From positions 62,001 through 126,000 of the forward strand of contig PNAG01000017.1 of the NCBI GenBank assembly GCA_003169845.1: 64,000 bases of DNA, read 5' to 3'. The DNA is from Candidatus Dormiibacterota bacterium (GTDB lineage: Bacteria; Chloroflexota; Dormibacteria; Dormibacterales; Dormibacteraceae). Under the pieces are notes generated by a model. It was given only the letters and a program-made list of their open reading frames with translations. It was not told the DNA's origin and did no database searches. Position numbers and translations under genes: made by a program. Positions 39,631 through 49,077 of the stretch are shown here, in pieces; the stretch's first letter is position 1, and each line of letters starts with the position of its first letter.

Positions 39631-42021
39631 TCAGGTCAGGGGTGGGAATCTCCATGGTTGGCGTTCTCGGACCAGGTCGTAGACGGTGGCGACGATGCTC
39701 TCGCGGTTCGGTTTGCTGAAGTAATCCCCGTCGGGCCCATAGGCCGGCCGGTTGGGCGAGGCCGCAAGCGTGCGCGGGGCCGCGTCCAGGTGCCACCAAC
39801 CCTGCTGCACCTCGAGGATCTGCTGCAGCATGAACGCCGACGCGGCACCCGGCATGTCCTCATCCAGACAGATGAGGGCATGCGTCTTTTCGATCGAGCG
39901 CACGATCGTGTGGTCGATGTCGAAGGGATTCAACGTCTGAACGTCGATCACCTCGCATGAAACGCCGAGCTCGTCGAGCGTTTGGGCGGAATCGAGAGCG
40001 ATGCCGCAGCACGCCCCATAGGTGACGATCGTGGCGTCGGTGCCTTTCCGAAGCACCTCCGGCACCCCGAGTGGCAAGGTGAAGTCGCCGATGTTGTCCG
40101 GCACCCGCTCTTTCAGCCGGTAGCCGTTCAACACCTCGATCACCACCGCAGGGTTGTCGCCTCGAAACAGCGTGTTGTAGAACCCCGCGGCCTGCGTCAT
40201 GTTGCGAGGCACCGCCACGTAGAGCCCTTGCAGCGCGTTCAGCAGAACCGCCATCGGCGAGCCTGAGTGCCAGATCCCGACGAGCCTGTGCCCCTTCGTG
40301 CGAATGATCACCGGCGCCTTCTGGCCCCCGACGGTCCGCCAATGCATCGTGGCGAGGTCGTCCGAGGCGGTCTCCAACGCGTAAAGGAAGTAGTCGAGGT
40401 ACTGGATGTCGCAGATCGGCCTCAGCCCACGCATGGCCGCGCCGATCGCCTGGCCGAGGATGGTGGCTTCGCGGATGCCGGTGTCGGTGAGTCGCAGCTC
40501 GCCGTACTTCGCCTGCAGGCCTTCGAACACCAGGTTGACGTCCCCCAACCTGCCCACGTCCTCCCCGATCACGAAAAGGCGCGGATCGCGCGCGAAGTTC
40601 GCGTCGAAGTTGCGGAGCAGCACCTGCCGGCCGTCCACCTTCGGTGACGCGTCCGTGAAAGCCGCCGGAACGATCGGCACTTTCAAAGGCGACTCTTCCG
40701 ACCGGCTGTAGAGGTGGGAGTTGTACCGCTCGTTGTTCTCCTTCCCGTACTCCTCGACAAACTTCGCCAGCTCAGTCCGGGCCGGTGACTCGATGCCCCG
40801 CAGCCGGTGCAGGGCCCGGGTTGCGCTCGACATCACGAGGGACCGGGTCACCTTGCCCGCCTCCTCCAGCAGATTGGTGATCGGCGCGATCTCCGGCATG
40901 TCGACCCGCTTGAGGATTGCGACCGCGCGATCGCGCTCGGACCGGATCGGCGCCTGGAAGGCCTCCCATGCAAGGTCGCGCGCGGCCTCGACCGCCTCTT
41001 TGTCGGCCGCCTCCCAACCTTCCAGCTGAGACTCGCTGGCGAAGCCCGACTCGATGATCCAGTCCCGCATCCGCGCGACGCAGTCGAACTCGCTTTCGAA
41101 GCGCAGCCTCTCCTTCGATTTGTAACGCTCGTGACTCCCGCTCGTCGAGTGCCCCTGTGGCTGCGTCAGCTCGGTGATGTGGAAGAGCGCCGGCTTGTGC
41201 TCGCGGCGGACCTTGTCGACGCCTTTGGCGTACGCCTCCACGAGGGCCGGGTAATCCCAACCAGGGACCACGTAGATGTCGATGCCCGGCCGATCGTCGG
41301 GGGTGAAGCCACGCAGCACGTCGGAGATCGAAGCCTTGGTCGTCTCGGCCGTGATCGGGACCGAGATTCCGTAGCCGTCGTCCCAAACCGACATGGCGAG
41401 CGGAACCTGAAGCACCCCGACGGCGTTGATCGCCTCCCAGAACAACCCTTCACTCGTGGCCGCATCGCCGATGGTTCCGAAGGCGACCTCGTTTCCGTTC
41501 ACGGAGAAACCGTCCTGGGCCGCCTTCAGCTGCGGATTGTCGCGATACAGCTTCGAGGCGTATGCCAGGCCAAGGAGCCGCGGCATCCATCCGGCGACGT
41601 TGGATACATCGGCGCTCGAGTTCAGCATCTCGACCGACCTGGAGAACGCACCGCTTTCGTCGAGGAAGCGCGTCGCGAAGTGGTTGCCCATCTGGCGACC
41701 CCCTGAAGCCGGGTCGGCCTCCTCGTTCGCATTGCCATACAGCTGGGCGAAGAACGCGCGGACGTTGGACATTCGAGTGGCCCACATGAACGTCTGGTCG
41801 CGGTAGTAGCCGGCCCGCCAGTCGCCCGGCCGGAAAGCCTTGGCCATCGCAAGCTGCGGAATCTCTTTGCCGTCGCCGAAGATCCCGAAAGTGGCGTTGC
41901 CCCGCAGCACCTCAGCCCGACCGATGATGCTCGCCCGGCGGCTGCTGTAAGCCAGGCGGTAATCGGCGACTATGGTTTCCGCGGCCAGCGAAGACCTGGA
42001 GTTGCGCAGCGCTTTCGCCAG
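39631..42021 (-). CDS. fused alpha/beta 2-oxoacid dehydrogenase E1 component, probable CTG start
   Basis: The 796-residue protein joins an E1-alpha half (thiamine diphosphate motif GDAATSEG ... VWDDGYGIS) to an E1-beta half (from about VDGRQVLLRNFDANF with GEDVGRLGDVN and TDTGIREATILGQAIGAAMRG), as in branched-chain 2-oxoacid dehydrogenases of the fused type. The first conserved residues (VADYRLAYSSRRASIIGRAEVLRGNATFGIFGDGKE) start before the only normal start codon (GTG 41910). In frame upstream there is no ATG, GTG or TTG, but CTG at 42021 follows a strong AGGGGAGG ribosome site by 8 nt. E2 and E3 genes are not in the window. Confidence 0.85.
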   Translation of the reverse strand: MAKALRNSRSSLAAETIVADYRLAYSSRRASIIGRAEVLRGNATFGIFGDGKEIPQLAMAKAFRPGDWRAGYYRDQTFMWATRMSNVRAFFAQLYGNANEEADPASGGRQMGNHFATRFLDESGAFSRSVEMLNSSADVSNVAGWMPRLLGLAYASKLYRDNPQLKAAQDGFSVNGNEVAFGTIGDAATSEGLFWEAINAVGVLQVPLAMSVWDDGYGISVPITAETTKASISDVLRGFTPDDRPGIDIYVVPGWDYPALVEAYAKGVDKVRREHKPALFHITELTQPQGHSTSGSHERYKSKERLRFESEFDCVARMRDWIIESGFASESQLEGWEAADKEAVEAARDLAWEAFQAPIRSERDRAVAILKRVDMPEIAPITNLLEEAGKVTRSLVMSSATRALHRLRGIESPARTELAKFVEEYGKENNERYNSHLYSRSEESPLKVPIVPAAFTDASPKVDGRQVLLRNFDANFARDPRLFVIGEDVGRLGDVNLVFEGLQAKYGELRLTDTGIREATILGQAIGAAMRGLRPICDIQYLDYFLYALETASDDLATMHWRTVGGQKAPVIIRTKGHRLVGIWHSGSPMAVLLNALQGLYVAVPRNMTQAAGFYNTLFRGDNPAVVIEVLNGYRLKERVPDNIGDFTLPLGVPEVLRKGTDATIVTYGACCGIALDSAQTLDELGVSCEVIDVQTLNPFDIDHTIVRSIEKTHALICLDEDMPGAASAFMLQQILEVQQGWWHLDAAPRTLAASPNRPAYGPDGDYFSKPNRESIVATVYDLVRERQPWRFPPLT

Positions 42022-42130
42022 CTGGATAACCTCCCCTACGCCTCTAGAGTGGCCGCCGACGCTAGCCCGGAGGCGAAATCTACACTAGCACCTGCCGCCT
42101 CGAATTCGATCTGCCGCGGAGATCGGAGAG

Positions 42131-43507
42131 CTAGGCGGAGCTGGCGCGCTCCTGCTCTTCTTCCTGCTGCATCTGCCGCACTCCTGGGCGGCTCGCCTCG
42201 AGGGCCTTCTTCATGTGCACGTACGCCTTCGCCACATCGCCCCTCCGCTCGAGGATCTCCGCATAGACGCCGTGCGTGTGGAAGAGGCTTTCGCGCCGCC
42301 CAAGCTGCTCGAGGCCCTGGATCGCCTGGGCGAACTCGCGGTCCGCTCCTTCCGGGTCCCCCAGCTTGTCCGCGATCCGGCCCAGCCACATATGCGCATC
42401 TGCGACGTTCTGGCCCTCGTGCAGCCGGCCGGCCAGGGCCAGCGCCTCTCGAGCGAACTCGCCGGCCCGATCGATGTTGTCCTCCTGGAGGCACAGCTCA
42501 CAGAGGTTGAGCAGCATGCGGCTGCGGCCCAGCTGCAGGTCGGCCTCCCCGCCAAGCTCGATCGAACGATCAAGGTGCTTTCGGGCGGCAGAAAGATCGC
42601 CGCGAGCCATGAGGATCAGCCCCAGGCCGCTCTCGGAGCGCGCCAGTGCCATGCGGTCTCGCAGTACCTCGAGCAGGGCCACGGATCTGGTCGCGTACCT
42701 TGCCGCAGTGTCCATCTGGCCGAGCTCTTTGTAGGCGGACGAAAGTCCTCTGTACAACCTCGCGAGCAGCCTCAAGTCCACGAACGACGCTGCGGCTTCG
42801 ATCGAAGCGCCGTACGTCTCGACGGCCTTGTCCCAGTCGAGGTTCGCGACATGGGCTGTCGCCAGAATGCCCAGCAAGCGAGCCTCGATCGGAAGTGGAA
42901 CCGGGTCGAGGGCGCGGCAGACGGCCAGCGCTTTCTCGGCCAGGTCGAGGGCCTCGGGTCGCTGGTTCAGGTAGGCCAGCGAGGCCTCGGCGCCCAGGCA
43001 CTCCGCCAGCATCACGCCGTCGTTGATCGCCTCGAAATGAGCACGCGCCTGCGCGAGAAGACGCTCGGCTTGCTCGGTCTGGCCCATCTGTACATAAGCC
43101 ATCGCGACCAGGTACCGGATCCTGCCCAATCGGTGTGCGGACGTCCCCAGGTCAAGCAGCGATTCGCCCAGCGCGATCGCCTCGGTGAAACGACCATCTC
43201 CCACCATCGCTTCGAGGTCGGCGAGGGCTGACAGCGTTTCGTCGGCGGTCCCGGCGGGGTCGGCGAGGAAGAACTCGACCGGCTTATTCGTGCGGCTTGC
43301 GATGTGCTCGAGAGTCGGGAGTGACGGTCGGGTCCGACCGGTTTCGATCAGGTAGATGGCCGGAGCGGTGACGCGGCCTTTGCCGACCTGCGCGAGGCTC
43401 ATGCCGGCTTCCTGCCTGGCTTGCTTGACCGAGCCGGGCTTGATCGTCACGCCCGGCAGGCGCCGGCGCGGGGTCTTAGGAGCGGGGGGCTGGTTCTCGG
43501 CGGGCAC
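42131..43507 (-). CDS. XRE-type regulator with TPR domain
   Basis: The 458-residue protein has a Cro/CI-type HTH (about 18-75: SVKQARQEAGMSLAQVGKGRVTAPAIYLIETGRTRPSLPTLEHIASRTNKPVEFFL) and a long TPR region (about 85-440, repeats such as AHVANLDWDKAVETYG and YKELGQMDTAARYATRSVALLE). This build is that of peptide-responsive or self-contained regulators (RRNPP-like or the actinobacterial TPR-XRE group). GTG 43507 is chosen over TTG 43516 because TACAGT ends 8 nt upstream of it. It ends 109 bp from the E1 start codon; any regulatory link is only positional. Confidence 0.8.
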   Translation of the reverse strand: MPAENQPPAPKTPRRRLPGVTIKPGSVKQARQEAGMSLAQVGKGRVTAPAIYLIETGRTRPSLPTLEHIASRTNKPVEFFLADPAGTADETLSALADLEAMVGDGRFTEAIALGESLLDLGTSAHRLGRIRYLVAMAYVQMGQTEQAERLLAQARAHFEAINDGVMLAECLGAEASLAYLNQRPEALDLAEKALAVCRALDPVPLPIEARLLGILATAHVANLDWDKAVETYGASIEAAASFVDLRLLARLYRGLSSAYKELGQMDTAARYATRSVALLEVLRDRMALARSESGLGLILMARGDLSAARKHLDRSIELGGEADLQLGRSRMLLNLCELCLQEDNIDRAGEFAREALALAGRLHEGQNVADAHMWLGRIADKLGDPEGADREFAQAIQGLEQLGRRESLFHTHGVYAEILERRGDVAKAYVHMKKALEASRPGVRQMQQEEEQERASSA

Positions 43508-43515
43508 TGTCTTCA

Positions 43516-43521
43516 ACTGTA
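43516..43521 (-). promoter_or_regulatory. -10 box for a leaderless XRE-TPR regulator transcript
   Basis: TACAGT on the minus strand ends 8 nt before GTG 43507. Confidence 0.4.
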
Positions 43522-43698
43522 AGAGAGACGCAAATCCAGGATCACCTCAACCACACCGGTAAGAATTGTTTCAGATTCCCAGACCTCGGCGTCGCTGGTT
43601 AATAAATGGAGGTCGCGTGACTCGCGACTTAACCCAGGTTTCGGTTAAGTTGACAACGCAGGTCGCGGTTAGAGTGCTTCCCGCCGCGGCCTGCCTGT

Positions 43699-43719
43699 CC
43701 TCCCCACATGGTGGGGAGG
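43699..43719. repeat. short palindromic element, copy 3
   Basis: A perfect 9-bp inverted repeat CCTCCCCAC / GTGGGGAGG around ATG. It lies 8 bp beyond the stop codon of the prephenate dehydratase gene and has no T tract. It resembles the copies at 1720-1742 and 9483-9504. It may also act as a 3' stabiliser of the ilv-leu-phe transcript. Confidence 0.6.
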
Positions 43720-43726
43720 TGAATCT

Positions 43727-44542
43727 TTACCCCGCTGACGCCGGATAAGCCCCGAACAACCTGATCTCGGCGCTCGCCTCTTCCAGGTCGCTCAGAGCGG
43801 CCTCCGCCGCCGCCGCGTTCCCGTTGACCGTGAAGTCGAGGTAGAAGCGATATTCAAACGGCCGCCCCTTCATGGGCCGGCTGTCAAGTCGGGTGAGGTT
43901 CACGTCGCGGCGCGCAAAGCAGTCGAGCGCCTGGGAAAGGCCTCCCGGCCGGTGGGCGGTGACAAAGGCGAGCGAGCACTTGTAACCGGCGCCGGCGTCG
44001 CGTGGCCTTGCGGGCTCGCCACGCTCGACCACCACGAATCGCGTGCGGTTCTCCGAGTCGTCCTGGATCGATTCCGCCAAGACGTAGAGCCCGTAGCGTG
44101 CGGCGGCCGCCTTGCTGGCAATCGCCGCGGTGCCCGGCTGTCGCTGCTCCGCGACGGCACGAGCGGCTCCGGCTGTGTCGTGGTAGGCGACGGAGCGGAT
44201 CTGCCTTGAATGCAGGTAGGCATCGCACTGCGCCAGAGCCTGCGGATGCGAGAGCGCCCGCTCGACCGGCCCCGGCCAGCCGAGGAGGCAGTGGCGGACC
44301 GGGTGTACGTGCTCGCGCACCACGCGAAGACCCGGCAGCTCCCAGAGGAGGTCCGAGACTTCCTGCACGACGCCGGCGCTGCTGTTCTCCACCGGCAGCA
44401 CCGCGACCTCGACGGCGCCCATGGTGAGGGCTTCGAAGGTCAGCCGGAAGGTGGCAAACCCGACTGCATCGGCGTCTGTGAACAGCGCCGACACGGCCTC
44501 GTCGGAGTAGGCGCCAGGCTCACCCTGGTACGCGACTTTCAC
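43727..44542 (-). CDS. pheA: prephenate dehydratase
   Basis: The 271-residue protein has the catalytic domain (AYQGEPGAYSDEA, VLPVENSSAGVVQEVSDLL, HPQALAQCDAYL, DTAGAARAV, AIASKAAAARYGL, NRTRFVVV) with the TRF motif, and a C-terminal ACT domain with HRPGGLSQALDCFARRDVNLTRLDSRPMKG, where Phe binds for feedback control. It converts prephenate to phenylpyruvate. It is the last gene of the ilvB-ilvN-ilvC-leuA-pheA unit, 10 bp after leuA, which places one aromatic step under the control of the branched-chain operon. Confidence 0.95.
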   Translation of the reverse strand: MKVAYQGEPGAYSDEAVSALFTDADAVGFATFRLTFEALTMGAVEVAVLPVENSSAGVVQEVSDLLWELPGLRVVREHVHPVRHCLLGWPGPVERALSHPQALAQCDAYLHSRQIRSVAYHDTAGAARAVAEQRQPGTAAIASKAAAARYGLYVLAESIQDDSENRTRFVVVERGEPARPRDAGAGYKCSLAFVTAHRPGGLSQALDCFARRDVNLTRLDSRPMKGRPFEYRFYLDFTVNGNAAAAEAALSDLEEASAEIRLFGAYPASAG

Positions 44543-44552
44543 CCCAAAAAAC

Positions 44553-45854
44553 TCATCCGAAGATGAGATGCCTCAGGGTGTCCGCCACGTGGTTGTGGTC
44601 CAAAAGCTGATCGGTCACGGGCGGGTGGCCGTTGGTCTCGTGACCGTTGGTCTCGCCACCGGCCGGCTCAGCGGCAGCCGCCACGATCTTGCGGAGGTCC
44701 TCGTCCGTCACCTCTTTCTTGGTGTCGGCGACCTGGAGGAAGCGCTGCCATGCGGCGTCCACCTGTCCGTCGGCCAGCGTGATGCCCAGCCGGCCGAGGC
44801 GATGGTGAAAGGCGTGGCGGCCAGAGCGTGCGGTCAGCACGATTCGCGAGTCGCTCAACCCAACGTCTTCCGGTTTCATGATCTCGTAGTTCAGGCGGTC
44901 CTTCAGGACGCCGTCCTGGTGGATCCCTGACGCATGCGCGAAGGCGTTTGCGCCAACCACCGCCTTGTTGGGCTGGACGGGCGTGCCCGTGAGCTCGGCC
45001 ACAAGACGTGACGCGCGCGTGATCTCTTTGGTGTCCACTCCGCACTCGAGACCGAGCTTCGCCTGCCGAACATTGAGGAGCATCACGATCTCTTCCAGCG
45101 AGGTGTTGCCGGCTCGCTCGCCGATGCCATTGATGGTGCACTCGACGCGTCGCGCCCCGGCCGCCAGCGCGGCGAGCGTGTTCGCGACGGCGAGGCCCAG
45201 GTCGTTGTGGCAGTGGACGGAGAACAACGCCTTCTCGCTGCCTCGTGCTTCTTCGATCGCGCGGCGCACGATCTCGCCGAACTCCCAGGGCAGGCAGTAG
45301 CCGGTCGTGTCGGGGATGTTGATCACGTTGGCGCCCGCGGCGATCATGGTCTCGACCGTCTCCACGAGGTAGTCGGGATCCGCCCGCCCCGCGTCCTCGG
45401 GCGAGTACTGCACACGGTCACACAGCGAACGCGCGTAGGAAACCATCTCCGCACCGCGCTGCAGAACCTGCGCGCGTGTCATGCCGAGCTTGCGGTCGAT
45501 GTGCACGTCGGACACCGAAAGCACGATGTGGATCTGCGGCGACTCCGCCTCCTTGATCGCGCCCCATACGGCGTCGATGTCTTCGCGCACCGCACGCGCA
45601 AGGGCCGTGACGGTCGCGCCCCGAATCTCACGAGCGATGCGGCGGCAGGCCTCGAAGTCGCCTGGCGATGAGATCGGGAAGCCGGCCTCGATCACGTCGA
45701 CCCCGAGCTTCTGCAGCTGCCGCGCGATGCGCAGCTTGGAGTTGGCGTCCAGGTGAAAGCCGGGCGACTGCTCGCCATCGCGCAGGGTCGTGTCGAAGAT
45801 GAATACTCTGTCCGGAACCGCTGTAAGCGAAGCTGAAGGCGCCTTCTCTCTCAT
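44553..45854 (-). CDS. leuA: 2-isopropylmalate synthase without full regulatory domain
   Basis: The 433-residue protein has the HMGL-type TIM barrel with FIFDTTLRDGEQSPGFHLD, HCHNDLGLAVANTLAALAAGARRVECTINGIGERAGN and the metal histidines, then the linker (GIHQDGVLKDRLNYEIMKPEDVG). The C-terminal leucine-binding regulatory domain of about 90-100 residues, normal in LeuA of about 510, is missing; instead there is a short Gly/His-rich tail. It makes 2-isopropylmalate from 2-oxoisovalerate and acetyl-CoA. ATG 45854 overlaps the ilvC stop by one base (TAATG), a strong sign for this start; the longer upstream frame is not coding. Confidence 0.9.
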   Translation of the reverse strand: MREKAPSASLTAVPDRVFIFDTTLRDGEQSPGFHLDANSKLRIARQLQKLGVDVIEAGFPISSPGDFEACRRIAREIRGATVTALARAVREDIDAVWGAIKEAESPQIHIVLSVSDVHIDRKLGMTRAQVLQRGAEMVSYARSLCDRVQYSPEDAGRADPDYLVETVETMIAAGANVINIPDTTGYCLPWEFGEIVRRAIEEARGSEKALFSVHCHNDLGLAVANTLAALAAGARRVECTINGIGERAGNTSLEEIVMLLNVRQAKLGLECGVDTKEITRASRLVAELTGTPVQPNKAVVGANAFAHASGIHQDGVLKDRLNYEIMKPEDVGLSDSRIVLTARSGRHAFHHRLGRLGITLADGQVDAAWQRFLQVADTKKEVTDEDLRKIVAAAAEPAGGETNGHETNGHPPVTDQLLDHNHVADTLRHLIFG

Positions 45855-46846
45855 TACTTTTCTACAGGCTCCAACCAGGTCATCATCGAGCGCAGCTCGC
45901 GTCCGACCTTCTCTATCGGATGTTCGGCGTCCTTTTGACGCATGCTCAGAAATCCTTCGCGACCGTTCGAGTTCTCGTCCAGCCACTTTTCCGCGAAGCT
46001 GCCGTCCTGGATCTCCGTGAGGACCTGCCGCATCTGCTTGCGGACGTGGTCGTCGATCACGCGCGGTCCGGAGACATAGTCGCCGTACTCGGCCGTGTCC
46101 GAGACGGAGTAGCGCATGAAGCCGAGGCCGCCGCGATACATGAGGTCGACGATGAGCTTCAGCTCGTGCAGCACTTCGAAATACGCGATCTCGGGCTGGT
46201 AGCCGGCTTCGACCAGGGTCTCGAAGCCGGTCTTGACAAGCGAGCTGACCCCACCGCAGAGCACGGCCTGCTCGCCGAAAAGGTCGGTCTCCGTCTCTTC
46301 CTTGAAAGTCGTCTCGACGATTCCGGCCCGGCCGGCGCCCAGCGCCCGTGCGTAGGCGAGCGCGCGCTGGAGAGCGCGGCCCGAGGCGTCCTGGTAGACG
46401 GCGATGAGAGCGGGAACGCCCATGCCCTGCACGTAGGTGCTGCGCACCAGGTGGCCAGGCCCTTTGGGGGCGATCATCGCGACGTCGATGTTCTGGTCCG
46501 GCTTGATCTGTGCGAAGTGGATCGAGAAGCCGTGCGCGAACATCAACATCGTTCCGGGCTGGAGGTGCTTCTCGATCGACTCCCGGAAAAGCTTGCCCTG
46601 GCCCGCGTCAGGGGTCAGCACCATCACGACCGTCGCCTCCGAGACCGCCTCCGGGACGGGCACGGCGCGCAGGCCGTCGGTCTCGACGCGCTCGATCGAC
46701 TTGCTGCCGGGGTAGAGGCCTACGCGCACGTCTTCTCCGCTGTCCCGCAGGTTGAGCGCATGCGCTCTGCCCTGGCTGCCGTAACCGATCACCGCGACGG
46801 GCTCTCCCAGTGCGGGCGGGCAGTCGCGGTCGTAGTGGATCTTCAT
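45854..46846 (-). CDS. ilvC: ketol-acid reductoisomerase, class I
   Basis: The 330-residue protein has the NADPH-binding motif [19 protein letters not shown] near residue 20 and the knotted C-terminal domain with [20 protein letters not shown] and [18 protein letters not shown], which carry the Mg2+-binding Asp and Glu. Length is typical for the short class I. It converts acetolactate to dihydroxyisovalerate. It overlaps ilvN by ATGA and leuA by one base. Confidence 0.97.
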   Translation of the reverse strand: MKIHYDRDCPPALGEPVAVIGYGSQGRAHALNLRDSGEDVRVGLYPGSKSIERVETDGLRAVPVPEAVSEATVVMVLTPDAGQGKLFRESIEKHLQPGTMLMFAHGFSIHFAQIKPDQNIDVAMIAPKGPGHLVRSTYVQGMGVPALIAVYQDASGRALQRALAYARALGAGRAGIVETTFKEETETDLFGEQAVLCGGVSSLVKTGFETLVEAGYQPEIAYFEVLHELKLIVDLMYRGGLGFMRYSVSDTAEYGDYVSGPRVIDDHVRKQMRQVLTEIQDGSFAEKWLDENSNGREGFLSMRQKDAEHPIEKVGRELRSMMTWLEPVEK

Positions 46847-47316
46847 GCGGTTCTCCTCATGACTACAGGTCCCGAACGCGCGACGTCCAGGACGCCGTGT
46901 TGGATCAGCTCGTCGATGAAATCGCCGACGTCCTTGCCTTCGCCGGCAAACTCGACCGTGGTTCCGTCGGGACCCGCGTCGAGCACCTTCGCGCCCCGTT
47001 TCAGCAGGCCCGCCACCTCGGACGCCGACACCTTGGCAACGACCAGCTCGCGGCTGTGCACGTACTGGCCGGTCACGTCCTCGACCTCGACCACCTCGAC
47101 GAGCCGCTCGAGCTGCTTGCGAACCTGGTCGACCTCGGCATGCCCGGCATCGACCGTCAGCGTCATCCGGGAGCGTCCGGCGGCTCGGCTCGGACCGACC
47201 GAGATCGAGCGGACGTGAAAGCCGCGGCGGCGGATGAGCCCGGACACCTTGCTCAACGTGTTCGAGCCGTCCTCAACGAGCACCGAGAGCACTCTTACCC
47301 GCTCCTGGTCGCTCAC
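46843..47316 (-). CDS. ilvN: acetolactate synthase small (regulatory) subunit
   Basis: The 157-residue protein has an N-terminal ACT domain ([35 protein letters not shown], about 8-82), which binds valine, and the C-terminal ALS-associated domain. It activates the large subunit and gives feedback control. GTG 47316 overlaps the ilvB stop (GTGA) and its own end overlaps ilvC (ATGA), so the three proteins are made in step. Confidence 0.95.
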   Translation of the reverse strand: MSDQERVRVLSVLVEDGSNTLSKVSGLIRRRGFHVRSISVGPSRAAGRSRMTLTVDAGHAEVDQVRKQLERLVEVVEVEDVTGQYVHSRELVVAKVSASEVAGLLKRGAKVLDAGPDGTTVEFAGEGKDVGDFIDELIQHGVLDVARSGPVVMRRTA

Positions 47317-48995
47317 TTGTCAGGTGCCTCCCAGAAGTCGTTCAGGCTCTTGCCGAGCGGGACGATCGGGTAGACGTTGGCCTCCGGGTCGATGCGAAAG
47401 TCGATGAGGAAGGGACCCTTGGTCCGCTCTGCCGCGTCCATCGCAGGGCCGATCTCCTCGAACCTGTCGACCCGCACCGCCGGCATGCCATAGGCGTCGG
47501 CGAGCTTGACGAAGTCCGGCATGTGGGTGAGCTCCGACTGCGACCGCACTCCACCGTAGAAGTCGTCCTGGAACTGGCGCACCATGCCGAGCGAGAAGTT
47601 GTTGAGCAGGACGATCTTGACGTCGAGCTGGTGCTCGACGGCGACCGACAGCTCCTGCGCCGTCATCACAAAGCCGCCCTCACCCGCGACGCACCAGACG
47701 GCCGCGTCCGGGCGGCCGAACTTGGCGCCGATCGCGGCCGGCAGGGCGAAGCCCATCGTGCCGGAGCCGCCGGAGTTGAGGAACAACCCGGGCCGGTCGT
47801 AGTTCCACCACAGCGCCGCCCAGATCTGGTTCTGGCCGACGTCGGCGACCACGATCGCCTCGTTCCGGCATCGCCGATACATGTCGATCAGCACGTCCTG
47901 CGGCTGCAGGTGGCCGTTCGAGTGCGTGTACTTGAGGGGATGCTCCTCGCGCCATGCGTCGATCTGGGAAAACCACTGGCCGCGGCCTTCGTGCAGCTCC
48001 CCGATATGCGGGGTCATCGCCTCGAGGGCGTTCTTGGCGTCGGCGACCAGCTCGATGTGCGGCCGCACGTTCTTGCCCATCTCCGAGCCGTCGATATCGA
48101 TGTGGATGAAGGTCTTGACCTTCGGAGCGAAGTCAGCGAGGCGCGCGGTGACCCGGTCGTCGACGCGCATGCCCACCATCATCAGCACGTCGGCGTTCTG
48201 GACCGCCTTGAGGTTCCAGCCCGTGCCCATGAAGCCGGTCATGTGCAGCGAGAGCGGGTGGTTGACGGGGAACGCTCCGATGCCGAGCAGGGTCGTCCCG
48301 ACGGGCGCGCCTGCCTTCTCGGCGAACTCGCGCAGCTCAGACTCCGCATGGCTGAGAAGCACGCCGTGTCCGGCGAGGATGACGGGGCGCTCGGCGTTGG
48401 CCACCGCTCGAGCCGCCTCACGCGCACGCTCGAGGTGGACGTGGCCGTTGAGCTGGTAGCCGGGGATGTCGAGCCGTTCGGTGTTGATGCGCTCGGCGTC
48501 GGCCTGCTGCACGTCCTTGCAGATGTCGATCAAGACCGGACCGGGCCGGCCGGTGGTGGCGATGTGGAACGCCTCATGGATTACGCGCGGAAGCTGGTCA
48601 ATGTTGGTGACGAGGTAGCTGTGTTTGGTGACTGAGCTGGTGGCGCCGATGACGTCGGTTTCCTGGAACGCGTCCCGCCCGACCTGCGTGCTGGCGACCT
48701 GTCCGGTGATGGCGATCATCGGCACTGAGTCCATGTACGCGGTGGCGAGGCCGGTGACCAGGTTCAACGCGCCGGGACCGGAAGTTGCGAACACCACGCC
48801 CGGCTTGCCGCAGGCCCTCGCGTAGCCGTCTGCCATGTGCGCGGCGCCTTGCTCGTGGCGGACCAGGATGTGTTTGAGCTTGGGGTGCTCGGGCAGGTGC
48901 TGGTAGATCGGCAGGTTGGCGCCGCCGGGGTAGCCGAAGATGAATTCGACTCCCTCGCGCTCCAGCGCCTCCAGGATCATGTCCGCTCCGGTCAA
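47313..48995 (-). CDS. ilvB: acetolactate synthase large (catalytic) subunit
   Basis: The 560-residue thiamine diphosphate enzyme has the catalytic glutamate in VRHEQGAAHMADGYAR, FAD-binding and central domains, and the cofactor motif VAGEGGFVMTAQELSVAVEHQLDVKIVLLNN (GDG-type motif with GEG here). It condenses pyruvate to acetolactate as the first step of valine, leucine and isoleucine synthesis. TTG 48995 is the best start (TGADMILEALEREGVEFIFGYPGG follows) with AAAGGAG 13 nt upstream. A leader peptide and an attenuator-like hairpin precede it (49028-49164). Confidence 0.95.
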   Translation of the reverse strand: MTGADMILEALEREGVEFIFGYPGGANLPIYQHLPEHPKLKHILVRHEQGAAHMADGYARACGKPGVVFATSGPGALNLVTGLATAYMDSVPMIAITGQVASTQVGRDAFQETDVIGATSSVTKHSYLVTNIDQLPRVIHEAFHIATTGRPGPVLIDICKDVQQADAERINTERLDIPGYQLNGHVHLERAREAARAVANAERPVILAGHGVLLSHAESELREFAEKAGAPVGTTLLGIGAFPVNHPLSLHMTGFMGTGWNLKAVQNADVLMMVGMRVDDRVTARLADFAPKVKTFIHIDIDGSEMGKNVRPHIELVADAKNALEAMTPHIGELHEGRGQWFSQIDAWREEHPLKYTHSNGHLQPQDVLIDMYRRCRNEAIVVADVGQNQIWAALWWNYDRPGLFLNSGGSGTMGFALPAAIGAKFGRPDAAVWCVAGEGGFVMTAQELSVAVEHQLDVKIVLLNNFSLGMVRQFQDDFYGGVRSQSELTHMPDFVKLADAYGMPAVRVDRFEEIGPAMDAAERTKGPFLIDFRIDPEANVYPIVPLGKSLNDFWEAPDK

Positions 48996-49027
48996 CTTGG
49001 TTTCGTAACTCCTTTAAGAAATGAAGA

Positions 49028-49052
49028 AGCCCCCACCTCTCGGTCGGGGGCT
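49028..49052 (-). terminator. attenuator-like hairpin in the ilvB leader
   Basis: AGCCCCC and GGGGGCT form a 7-bp stem with an inner ACC/GGT extension. On the minus strand it is followed by TTCTTCATTTCTT and then the ilvB ribosome site; on the plus strand it is followed by TTTT. It lies between the leader peptide stop (49078) and ilvB (48995), the place of a transcription attenuator. Confidence 0.7.
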
Positions 49053-49077
49053 TTTGCGATCTACTCTGTGGTCTGGG

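Noticed and set aside
42215-43231. 338-residue open frame antisense to the XRE-TPR gene
   Set aside because: Shadow frame of a clear coding sequence; no domain or start signals.
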